NCBI GenBank assembly: GCA_002383605.1
Contig: DFYK01000013.1
Location: 12,808-34,759, forward strand
Length of the DNA: 21,952 nt
Direction: 5' to 3'
Origin: Proteiniphilum sp. UBA4084
GTDB lineage: Bacteria; Bacteroidota; Bacteroidia; Bacteroidales; Dysgonomonadaceae
The notes under the pieces were generated by a model. The model had not been told where the DNA came from. It made no database searches and saw nothing but the letters and a program-made list of their open reading frames with translations. Both the position numbers and the translations under genes were made by a program. Of this stretch, positions 1-7,700 are shown piece by piece; within the stretch, counting starts at the first letter, position 1; every line of letters starts with the position of its first letter.

Positions 1-1058
1 CCTTTCCAGATGCTCCAGATCACCTCCTCATCGGCTGGCTGAGCGTAGTCGGTCAGGAAGGTAGTGGCCAGTGCACCGCTGGCCCAGGCAAACTGAATCC
101 ATTTTTCGGATGACATCTCTTTCAGGATGCTGTAGAGGAGCCCTCCCACAAAGCCGTCACCTCCGCCAATACGATCCATTACATTGATGGTGCGCAGCGG
201 AGCTTCATGCCAGGTTCCATTTTCATAAACAATGGCTCCCCAGAGATGTTCATTGGCACTGATCACTTCACGCAGTGTGTTCGCAAAGACCGATACATTT
301 GGAAATGCCTGTTTCGCATTCAGGATCATCCCCTTGAAAGCACTCATGGTGTCTCCAATATTTTCTCCTCCCGCTTTGGGGCCTTCAATACCGAGACACA
401 ACTGAAAATCTTCTTCATTTCCAATGAGGATATCAGCGAGAGCGGCGATTTCTGTGAAGGCTTCGTGAAGTTCCTTCTCCCTTCCCTTCCAGAAAGTGGC
501 TCTGTGGTTGAGATCAAAGGAAATCAACGTCCCATGTTTTTTTGCATAACGGGCAATCTCGAGACAGAAGTTGCTTGTGTTGGGCGAAAGTGCGGCAATC
601 AACCCGGAGAGATGTACAATCTGCACACCCTCTTTTCCAAATATTCTTTCCAAGTCGAAATCTTTTACATTCAAAGTTCTGCCCACCTCACCAGCGCGGT
701 CGTTCTGTACACGCGGACCCCGCAGTCCGAAGCCACTGTCGGCAATGTTAAACTGGTGACGGTATCCCCAGGGATTTCCCTGCGGTACTTCCGCACCTTC
801 ATAGTCCATGTTACGCGCACGCAGGTCAGCTTTGATAAAAGCGGCGATGGGACTGTCTTTCACAAAGGTTGTCAGCACCTTTACCGGTAATCCCAGGTAG
901 GAGGAGATGCTGGCTACATTGGTTTCAGCACTGGTAGCCTGCATCTGAAACAGATTGGTGCTCTGCACCGGCTGGGCATTCACCGGTGTGATGCGCACCC
1001 CCATGCTGGTGGGTACGACCAACGCATATTTAAAATCTTTTCTTAATTCGAGAGACAT
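1..1058 (-). CDS. kdgK: 2-keto-3-deoxygluconate kinase, PfkB family (3' end cut by window edge)
   Basis: I translated this from the minus strand, starting at the ATG at 1058-1056 (MSLELRKDFKYALVV). It stays open for 352 codons to the window edge, so it lacks its stop and probably only a few C-terminal residues. It is a ribokinase/PfkB-fold sugar kinase. The second PfkB signature is clear as DRIGGGD at residues 295-301, with D301 the expected catalytic base and the glycines forming the anion hole. The N-terminal substrate loop appears as SAETNVASI around residues 43-51. The usual N-terminal GE(x)M motif is replaced by PTSMGVRITP, so this is a divergent subfamily. Assignment to KDG kinase (KDG + ATP -> KDPG, cytoplasm) rests on the neighbours uxaC, uxaE and the mannonate oxidoreductase, whose pathway ends at KDG. 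Another sugar or sugar-acid kinase is possible. It lies 67 bases after the SDR gene, probably co-transcribed. Confidence 0.83.
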   Translation of the reverse strand, partial: MSLELRKDFKYALVVPTSMGVRITPVNAQPVQSTNLFQMQATSAETNVASISSYLGLPVKVLTTFVKDSPIAAFIKADLRARNMDYEGAEVPQGNPWGYRHQFNIADSGFGLRGPRVQNDRAGEVGRTLNVKDFDLERIFGKEGVQIVHLSGLIAALSPNTSNFCLEIARYAKKHGTLISFDLNHRATFWKGREKELHEAFTEIAALADILIGNEEDFQLCLGIEGPKAGGENIGDTMSAFKGMILNAKQAFPNVSVFANTLREVISANEHLWGAIVYENGTWHEAPLRTINVMDRIGGGDGFVGGLLYSILKEMSSEKWIQFAWASGALATTFLTDYAQPADEEVIWSIWK

Positions 1059-1068
1059 ATGAATGATG

Positions 1069-1097
1069 TGATGATTATTGATTTGATGATTATTGAT
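1069..1097. repeat. Two direct copies of a 14-base repeat upstream of kdgK
   Basis: The 67-base gap between the SDR stop and the kdgK start holds TGATGATTATTGAT twice, at 1069-1082 and 1084-1097, a period of 15 bases. It begins 11 bases upstream of the kdgK start codon, in what should be the leader or intercistronic RNA. It could be a regulator site or just AT-rich slippage sequence. No TAnnTTTG promoter element is seen in this gap. Confidence 0.5.
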
Positions 1098-1125
1098 GTA
1101 ATAATTGACAGCTAATTGCTGATAA

Positions 1126-1938
1126 CTAAATACTAAAAGCGTCGAAGCCGCCATCTACGATGGCCACCGTACCGGTCACAAATTTGGAAGCGTCGCTTAC
1201 CAGATAGTGCAACGTACCCAGAAGATCTTCCGGTACTCCGAAGCGACGAAACGGTGTGTGTGCGATGATGGTGTTGCCGCGATCAGAATAGGTGCCATCA
1301 GGATTGGTGAGCAGTGTTCGGTTTTGCTCAGTGATAAAAAATCCGGGACATAAAGCATTCACCCGAAAGTTTTCGCCAAACTTGACAGCCAACTCTCCGG
1401 CCATATATTTGGTAAAATTGGTCACCGCAGCTTTGGCTGCTCCGTATCCCGCAACCCGGGTGAGCGGACGCAGTGCGGAAGCAGAAGAGATGTTCACGAT
1501 ATTTCCTTTTTTAGCCTTTACCATGTATTCGGCAAAAACGACTGTGGGCATAACTGTTCCCATCAGGTTCAAATCGACCACCTTACGGAAGTCATTCATC
1601 TTCAGGTCAAAAATATTATTGTTTGGTCCGATCGTCGCTCCCGGCATATTCCCACCTGCCCCATTGATCAACACATCAATGGTACCATATTTTTCTGCAA
1701 TTTCCCGTGCATTTTGTTTCAACACAGCCTCATCCGTGACATCTGTTTGCAGGAATATGGCTTCACCTCCTTCATTCTTCACTTTGCTAATCAACTGATT
1801 ACCTTTCTCCAGATTGCGGGCCATGACAGCCACATGGGCTCCGTGAGCCGCCAGGTATTCGACCATTGACGTACCCAGAACGCCGGTTCCTCCTGTGATG
1901 GCAATCACTTTTCCTCTGATATCAAAAAAATCGTACAT
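1126..1938 (-). CDS. SDR-family D-mannonate oxidoreductase (fructuronate reductase, UxuB-like)
   Basis: A 270-residue classical short-chain dehydrogenase/reductase. The cofactor loop TGGTGVLG is at residues 15-22, the NNAG-type motif reads NGAG at 92-95, and the catalytic set is S152, Y165 and K169 (YGAAK). The C-terminus carries the usual PGF...VDGG segment. The GGTGVLG cofactor loop and the INGAGGNMPGAT stretch resemble the SDR-type D-mannonate oxidoreductases of Bacillus and Bacteroidetes (from memory). These reduce D-fructuronate to D-mannonate with NAD(P)H in the cytoplasm. That reaction is exactly what is needed between UxaE and KDG here. KduD (a 250-residue SDR acting on 2,5-diketo-3-deoxygluconate) is the main alternative and would suit the GH105 products. 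The gene follows uxaE after 76 bases containing a promoter-like element, so it may be transcribed separately from uxaCE. The ATG start sits 27 bases after that element. Confidence 0.82.
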   Translation of the reverse strand: MYDFFDIRGKVIAITGGTGVLGTSMVEYLAAHGAHVAVMARNLEKGNQLISKVKNEGGEAIFLQTDVTDEAVLKQNAREIAEKYGTIDVLINGAGGNMPGATIGPNNNIFDLKMNDFRKVVDLNLMGTVMPTVVFAEYMVKAKKGNIVNISSASALRPLTRVAGYGAAKAAVTNFTKYMAGELAVKFGENFRVNALCPGFFITEQNRTLLTNPDGTYSDRGNTIIAHTPFRRFGVPEDLLGTLHYLVSDASKFVTGTVAIVDGGFDAFSI

Positions 1939-1964
1939 ACTATGCTTTTTTTGGTTGATGCCGA

Positions 1965-1972
1965 CAAATATA
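1965..1972 (-). promoter_or_regulatory. Candidate -7 promoter element for the SDR-kdgK pair
   Basis: On the minus strand the sequence reads TATATTTG, an exact match to the Bacteroidetes -7 consensus TAnnTTTG, 26 bases upstream of the SDR start codon. The following leader contains TCAACCAAAAA, also found after the same element at the sensor gene. The -33 TTTG is not convincing: the best match is TTTA about 16 bases upstream. A transcription start here would give a very short leader. Confidence 0.45.
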
Positions 1973-2014
1973 AGTCGTTTATTACCAATAAATTATCCAA
2001 CATCTTCCGTGTTA

Positions 2015-3262
2015 TTAAATCGAAAATAGTCTTCTTAAATGTCTGTCGTAAATATTCTCTTCCACACAGGATCCGATGACATCGGCATATTTCACAAGCA
2101 GGCCAGTATATTCTTCGCCCATTTCGGCAGCCACTTTATAGGCTACGTGGATCAACTGCCGGAAATTGGAATTGTAGTCGGCATGTCCCGGAATATGACG
2201 GAGTGTATTCGCATATTTTTCGCTTGTCCAGCCGTTCACTTCCTCCACTGAAGGCAGCTTTGAAGCATCAATATTAATTACATCAGCGTAGGGAGCGCAC
2301 AGTTCTTCCTGACGGTTGTATGAATTTTCATAAATTTTCTTTGCCAGTTCCAGCCCTTCACCGCCGGCAAGGGCCAAACCGATTACTTCTTCTAGCCAGG
2401 TAGTTCCGGCAGTTTTCAGATGCAGTCCCTTGTCATATCTGGCAATCACTTCCGCCATAATCGGATAAATGGAAAACTTGTCGCTCCCCGAATGAACGCT
2501 CAGCTTTAGTTCTTCGGGTAGTCCGAATTCTTTCACGGCAAATTCAATCACCAGTACATCCTCTTCGAACTCTTTGGCAAACTGGGCCAGATCCCCTACA
2601 TAATCTACCCCTTTGTTGAACCGCCCGGTAAACTTGGGTGCAATGGTTTGAGCGGGAACACCTTTATCCGCCAGCATTTTCAATATGAAAAGCATCTCAA
2701 CCGGAGTCTGGGGAGACTCAACCTCATCCATGGATACTTCGGTGATGAAATTTCCTGCACCTTTCTCTTTTTTCAGGTAGGCATAAATTTCAGATGCATG
2801 CTGTGTGGCCGCCAGAAATTTACCGGCAATCTCGGTCAACAGCGCTTTGGTGATATGCAATGGTTTTTCGATTCCCGGGATATGCAGTTCTCCCATATAT
2901 TTTTCACAGGAAGCAACAAAAGCATCTACTCCCTCTTTGCTGCTCTCCTTACCAATAAAAGAGGCCACGTCGAGCGTGAAAAAATCGGATACTTCCACAT
3001 ATTTCGACACCGTAGTCAGATTAATATGGTCGGCATCCACAAAATAAGATCCATTAAAATGCAGCGCATTCACAGCTTCGTCAGCCTCTTTGCGTGTATC
3101 AGCAGGTTCGGTTCCCACATAAATATGCTCTCTGTTTGACTTATTCCATACTGGACTTATGTTCAATCCCGTCTCATTGGCTTTCATGATGGCTCTCAGC
3201 TGAGCTTTTCCCTGGTGCGTAAAACGATCGCCCACACCAATACTGTATTTACCTAATTTCAT
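2015..3262 (-). CDS. uxaE: Tagaturonate epimerase (D-tagaturonate -> D-fructuronate)
   Basis: A 415-residue cytoplasmic protein of the UxaE/tagaturonate epimerase family, first characterised in Thermotoga maritima. It has no signal peptide. The N-terminus MKLGKYSIGVGDRF, the VDADHINL segment at residues 75-82, the LSVHSGSDKFSIYP segment in the second half, and a His-containing GHADYNSNFRQLIH segment near the C-terminus look like this family. The acidic and His residues there are plausible metal ligands, but I cannot assign them individually. The enzyme epimerises tagaturonate to fructuronate, letting galacturonate feed the glucuronate branch. It begins 11 bases after the uxaC stop, so the two are surely one transcript. 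The ATG at 3262 fits the short AT-rich gap. It appears shorter than the Thermotoga enzyme as I recall it. Function is recognised from family resemblance plus context, not from an identified active site. Confidence 0.88.
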   Translation of the reverse strand: MKLGKYSIGVGDRFTHQGKAQLRAIMKANETGLNISPVWNKSNREHIYVGTEPADTRKEADEAVNALHFNGSYFVDADHINLTTVSKYVEVSDFFTLDVASFIGKESSKEGVDAFVASCEKYMGELHIPGIEKPLHITKALLTEIAGKFLAATQHASEIYAYLKKEKGAGNFITEVSMDEVESPQTPVEMLFILKMLADKGVPAQTIAPKFTGRFNKGVDYVGDLAQFAKEFEEDVLVIEFAVKEFGLPEELKLSVHSGSDKFSIYPIMAEVIARYDKGLHLKTAGTTWLEEVIGLALAGGEGLELAKKIYENSYNRQEELCAPYADVINIDASKLPSVEEVNGWTSEKYANTLRHIPGHADYNSNFRQLIHVAYKVAAEMGEEYTGLLVKYADVIGSCVEENIYDRHLRRLFSI

Positions 3263-3273
3263 TATATTTATTT

Positions 3274-4680
3274 TTAAAAATTGAAAAAGTTCTTCGCGTT
3301 ATTGTATGAGATGTCTTCTACCATCTTCCCGATAAAATTCATTTCGGATGCCGGAAGCAGTCCATTTTCCAGGTCATTACCAATGAGATTGCACAAGATA
3401 CGACGAAAATACTCATGTCTCGGATAGGAGACAAAGCTGCGCGAATCGGTAAGCATTCCCACAAACCGGCTCAGAAGTCCCAGATTAGAGAGTGAGTTCA
3501 TCTGTGCTTCCATCCCTGTTTTTTGATCCAGGAACCACCAACCCGATCCGAACTGGATTTTTCCTGCTACAGACCCATCCTGGAAGTTACCAATCATGGT
3601 TGCGATCATATCATTGTCCCTGGGATTGAGATTATAAATAATGGTCCTGGCCAGTTTGTTGTCTTTATCCAGCTGGTCGAGAAAACGGCTTATTGCTTTC
3701 GCGACGGTAAAATCACCGATAGAGTCAAATCCTGTATCCGGCCCCAGTTGATTAAACAGTCGGGTATTGTTGTTGCGGATGGCACCATAATGGAACTGCT
3801 GCGTCCATCCCTTTTCCCAATCCATCAAGGCACCTTCATGCAACACGGCTGATTTAAATTTTAGGATCTCTTCTTTTGACAGCTCATTACCACCGAATAC
3901 TTTATTAAAAATTTGTGCTATTTCTGCTTCCGTATAAGGGTCGGCATAAAACTCCTCAATTCCGTGATCAGACAGTTTACATCCGACGCTTGCAAAAAAG
4001 TCGTGCCGATTATGGAGTGCATCCAGCAGATCATTGAATTTATTGATTGTGACACCCGACACTTCCGATAATTTTTCCAGATAGGCACGGTATTCCTTCG
4101 GATTTTCTACTGCCATGGCTTTATCGGGTCTCCACGTAGGCAATACTTTAATGTCGAAACCTTCTTCTTTTAATGAAAGGTGATGTTCAAGGCTATCGAC
4201 CGGATCATCTGTTGTGCAGACTACTTGAACATTAAATTTTTTCATTAATCCACGGGCAGAATATGCCGGTGTGCGAAGTTTCTCAGTACAGAGATCATAT
4301 ATTTCTTTTGCACTATCCGGATTCAGTATCTTTTCCACACCAAAAGCTGACTTCAGTTCCAGGTGTGTCCAATGATACAGCGGGTTTCGCATGGTATAGG
4401 GTACGGTTGCTGCCCATTTTTCAAACTTCTCCCAATCGGAGGTATTTTTCCCTGTGCAGTACTGTTCTTCGATCCCATTGGTACGCATGGCACGCCATTT
4501 GTAATGATCCCCTTCAAGCCACAACTGGCCCAGATTATCAAAAGTATGATCTTCCGCAATGTATGCAGGATTCAAATGACAATGATAATCGATTATAGGT
4601 TGGTTTTTTGCATGTGCATGATACAACTCTTTTGCTGCCTCTGTTTGGAGCAAAAAGTCTTCATGAATAAAACTTTTCAT
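3274..4680 (-). CDS. uxaC: Uronate isomerase (glucuronate/galacturonate isomerase)
   Basis: A 468-residue member of the UxaC family of the amidohydrolase superfamily, close to the family's usual length. The first metal-binding motif is DYHCHL at residues 31-36 (H33 and H35). Other family segments are TMRNPLYHWTHLEL, the TTDDPVDSLEHH strand, and the C-terminal SYPRHEYFRRILCNLIG. It interconverts D-galacturonate with D-tagaturonate and D-glucuronate with D-fructuronate in the cytoplasm. It is the entry enzyme for the galacturonate released by the GH28, PL1 and GH105 enzymes encoded on the other arm. It is first in the minus-strand catabolic series (uxaC-uxaE-SDR-kdgK) and starts 94 bases after the end of the sensor gene, with a promoter-like element in that gap. 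No odd features are seen. The assignment is firm. Confidence 0.95.
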   Translation of the reverse strand: MKSFIHEDFLLQTEAAKELYHAHAKNQPIIDYHCHLNPAYIAEDHTFDNLGQLWLEGDHYKWRAMRTNGIEEQYCTGKNTSDWEKFEKWAATVPYTMRNPLYHWTHLELKSAFGVEKILNPDSAKEIYDLCTEKLRTPAYSARGLMKKFNVQVVCTTDDPVDSLEHHLSLKEEGFDIKVLPTWRPDKAMAVENPKEYRAYLEKLSEVSGVTINKFNDLLDALHNRHDFFASVGCKLSDHGIEEFYADPYTEAEIAQIFNKVFGGNELSKEEILKFKSAVLHEGALMDWEKGWTQQFHYGAIRNNNTRLFNQLGPDTGFDSIGDFTVAKAISRFLDQLDKDNKLARTIIYNLNPRDNDMIATMIGNFQDGSVAGKIQFGSGWWFLDQKTGMEAQMNSLSNLGLLSRFVGMLTDSRSFVSYPRHEYFRRILCNLIGNDLENGLLPASEMNFIGKMVEDISYNNAKNFFNF

Positions 4681-4727
4681 AGGACATTTATTTTAAAATT
4701 ATTTTTTCAAACATTTCACTGTTCTCG

Positions 4728-4745
4728 AGCACACAATTTAGCACA
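4728..4745. repeat. Direct repeat AGCACA-N6-AGCACA in the uxaC leader
   Basis: AGCACA occurs at 4728-4733 and again at 4740-4745, 12 bases apart, in the 94-base gap between the sensor gene and uxaC. It lies just downstream of the proposed uxaC promoter element. The spacing is about one helical turn, which would put both copies on one DNA face. It may be an operator for a uronate-responsive regulator. A hexamer pair of this size could also be chance. Confidence 0.3.
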
Positions 4746-4760
4746 TAGCATTTGCGGACC

Positions 4761-4768
4761 CAAAGTTA
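4761..4768 (-). promoter_or_regulatory. Candidate -7 promoter element for uxaC-uxaE
   Basis: The minus strand reads TAACTTTG, an exact match to the Bacteroidetes TAnnTTTG element, 80 bases upstream of the uxaC ATG and just after the sensor gene's stop codon. I find no TTTG at the -33 spacing. It would give uxaC its own promoter with a leader of roughly 70 bases. No intrinsic terminator for the sensor gene is evident in the gap, so read-through is possible. Confidence 0.4.
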
Positions 4769-4774
4769 GGCATT

Positions 4775-7700
4775 TTATTTTACATTTATCTTTTTGTATT
4801 CACTGGGTGTCATATTAAATTTCTTCTTGAAACACCTGGTGAAATATTTGGCGTCGTTCATTCCAATCATGTACGATACCTCTTTGATTGCATACTCGCC
4901 ATTCGCCAGAAATTCTGCTGCATGCTGCATCAACACATCGCGCACATATTCGATGGGAGCAAGCCCGGTGAGCCCTTTCAATTTTTTAAAAAAAACGGTG
5001 CGGCTCATCCCCATCTCAACAGCCATATCTTCAATGACAAAATCGCTGTCGCCGAGGTGCGATTCAATAAATTCGTTTACAGCACGGATAAAGACGAGGT
5101 CTTTTTCATTGAAAGGAGCGTCTGTTGTTTCTTTTGCCCGCGACAAAGCAACGGGAGAAGAATTTGTTTTGTTCCTGTAATAACGTTGTAATTCGCTCCT
5201 GCGTTGCAACAGGTTTTTGACACGCGCCTTGAAATAGGAGACGCTGAAAGGTTTGGTAATGTACTCATCTGCCCCCTGCCCAAAACCCTCCAATTTGCTG
5301 TCGAGCGTTGTTTTCGCTGTAAGCAGCAAAAAGAGAATATGACTCGTATGGATATTGCTCCGAACCCCTTCGAGCAACTCAATCCCATCTACTTCGGGCA
5401 TCATGATGTCGCTGACAATAAAATCCGGAATAAGTTCCAGTGCCTTTTCAAGTCCCTCCTTTCCGTTCGATGCTTCGTACACCTCGTACTCATTCTCGAG
5501 AATGGACAGGATAAACTGTCGCAGATCCTCATCATCCTCAACGACCAATACGGAGGGTTGGCCATTGACCTCTTCTGTGGCAAGGAGAGGAAGCGGCTCA
5601 TCCTCTATCTCTCTTTGGGTCTCGCTCACAGCCAATGGAATGAGCGAGTCATCGATGGTCACGTCGGTGCCGAAGTGCGAATTTCCTTTCCGGAAGTACA
5701 CCGTAAAGCTGCTACCCTTTCTTTCCTCACTATCTACCTCTATCCTGGCACGATGCTTGTCGGCCATCTCCTTCACAATGGAGAGTCCTATGCCGGTGCT
5801 GGGTTTACTGGCATCTTCATTAAAAGATTCAAAACGCCGGAACAGCCTGCCCATTCTTTCTTTGTTGATGCCAACACCGGTATCCTTCACCTGTAGAGCC
5901 ACCTCATCGTTGTGGAGGAACACCGAGACATGAATTGATTTTCCTTCGGGCGTATATTTGAACGCATTGGAAAGAAGATTTACCACAATTTTTTCCAGCG
6001 CTTCCGCGTCAACCCATATCAACTGGTCACCCACTCTGTTTTCAAAGGAATAATCGATATTTCTGAGCTTCGCATTATTCATGTAATTCTCATACAGATT
6101 TTCTACAAAAGGTCCTATGGCAATCTTACTCACGGTGAGCGGAGATTGTTCCATCTTTTGAAAATCGAGAATCTGATTCACCATATTCAACAGACGCTTT
6201 GTATTCTTGGAAACAAGCAAAAGCTGTTTTTTCACCGCTTCAGGGGTTGATGTATTCTGTATCAGACTCTCAATGGGCGAAACAATCATTGTGAGCGGTG
6301 TGCGGATCTCATGGGAGATGTTGGTAAAGAAACGGGTTTTGATCTCCGACTCCTGTTTTTCCAATACTATCTTGTTACGCATTTTGTAGAAGGCATACAA
6401 TATTCTAAAGATAAAATACAGGATCAATATCGACAACAGAGCATAGAAGAGATACGCCCAGCCGGTGGCCCAGAGGGGGGGGAGCACCTCAATGGCTAGC
6501 GTCCGTTCGTTGTCTGTCCACACGCCGTCGCTGTTTGTCGATTTCACCCGAAAAAGATATTTTCCCCGCGACAAATTGGTGTAATTGGCGATGCGCTGAT
6601 TGCCTGCATAAATCCATTCCTTATCGAAGCCATCCAGCTTATATGCGTAGAGAATATTTTCCGGATCAGTATAATCGAGTGCAGCAAACTCAATGCTGAA
6701 AAAATTCTGATTGTGCTTTAGTTGCAGATGTTCAATCAAATCAATGCTCTTATGCAAAGGTCCTCCGTCGGAGATATGCACGATACGGTTGAATAAACGA
6801 AACTGTACCAGTGCGAGATAGGGGTTAAAAGTATTATTCTTCACGCGCTCAGGGTCAAACACAAACATTCCATGCGAATAGCCGAATAACATCCTCCCAT
6901 CACGTAAACAGCAATTCGAGTTTTCGGAGAAATTGTACCTCTTCATCATTCGTTTAATTTCGCTAAAATTCTCAAAAGTCTCCGCTTGCCGATTAAATTT
7001 AGTGAGACCGCCTTCACTACCTATCCAAAGATCCCCCCTCTTGTCTTCTTCAATGGAGAGAATAATATTGGAAGGTATACCCTGCGCAGTACTGTAAGTT
7101 TCAAATCTTATTGGAAAACCACTTTGGTCTGTTTCCTTTATCTTGCTAATACCTCCGCCGAATGTTCCAATATATGTTTCACCTGATTGTGTGGTACAGA
7201 TATCGATGATATCGTTAGCACCAATAGCGTATTCTTCGGCAGTGCTTCTTGTGAAAATTTTAAATTCTATTTCCTGAGGTGATTTGAAATCAGCATCAAA
7301 CATCATAAATCCAAGGGTGGTACCGACACAGATATGCCCATGTTTGTCGTCTGTAATAATTCTTACCTGATCGGCCTGGCTAAAAGGATAATCAGTCAGA
7401 TCATTGAGATGATTCACAATTCTATCTTCATCAGCTCCATGGATAATCAGATTTAATCCCCCTCCGAAAGTGCCAATCCATATGTTCTTATTTTTATCCT
7501 CGAAAATTGCATATACATTGTTATCACTCAACGAATATTTGTCGTGTGAGTCATTCTTGTAACGGGATATATGAAAACCGTTTCCACTCACTTTCCTTAC
7601 AAGCTTAATTGCCCCCTCTCCTTTCGTTCCTATCCAGATGTTTCTCTCTGAGTCTTCGATAATACAATATGCAATTCCCTCCAGGGGAGCGCCACTTCCT

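Noticed and set aside
207..890. 227-codon open frame on the plus strand
   Set aside because: It lies entirely antisense to the clearly conserved PfkB kinase and shows no recognisable domain.
1101..1121. Small hairpin CAGC-TAATT-GCTG after the SDR gene
   Set aside because: Only four base pairs and no T-run on the minus strand, so too weak to call a terminator.
1126..1938. SDR gene as KduD (2-dehydro-3-deoxygluconate 5-dehydrogenase)
   Set aside because: The GGTGVLG cofactor loop, INGAGGNMPG segment and longer length fit SDR-type mannonate oxidoreductases better, and it sits directly after uxaC-uxaE. KduD remains the second choice.
5204..5896. Plus-strand frames of 230 and 192 codons opposite the HTCS kinase/receiver region
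   Set aside because: They mirror conserved HATPase and receiver codons on the other strand; no start context or family resemblance.
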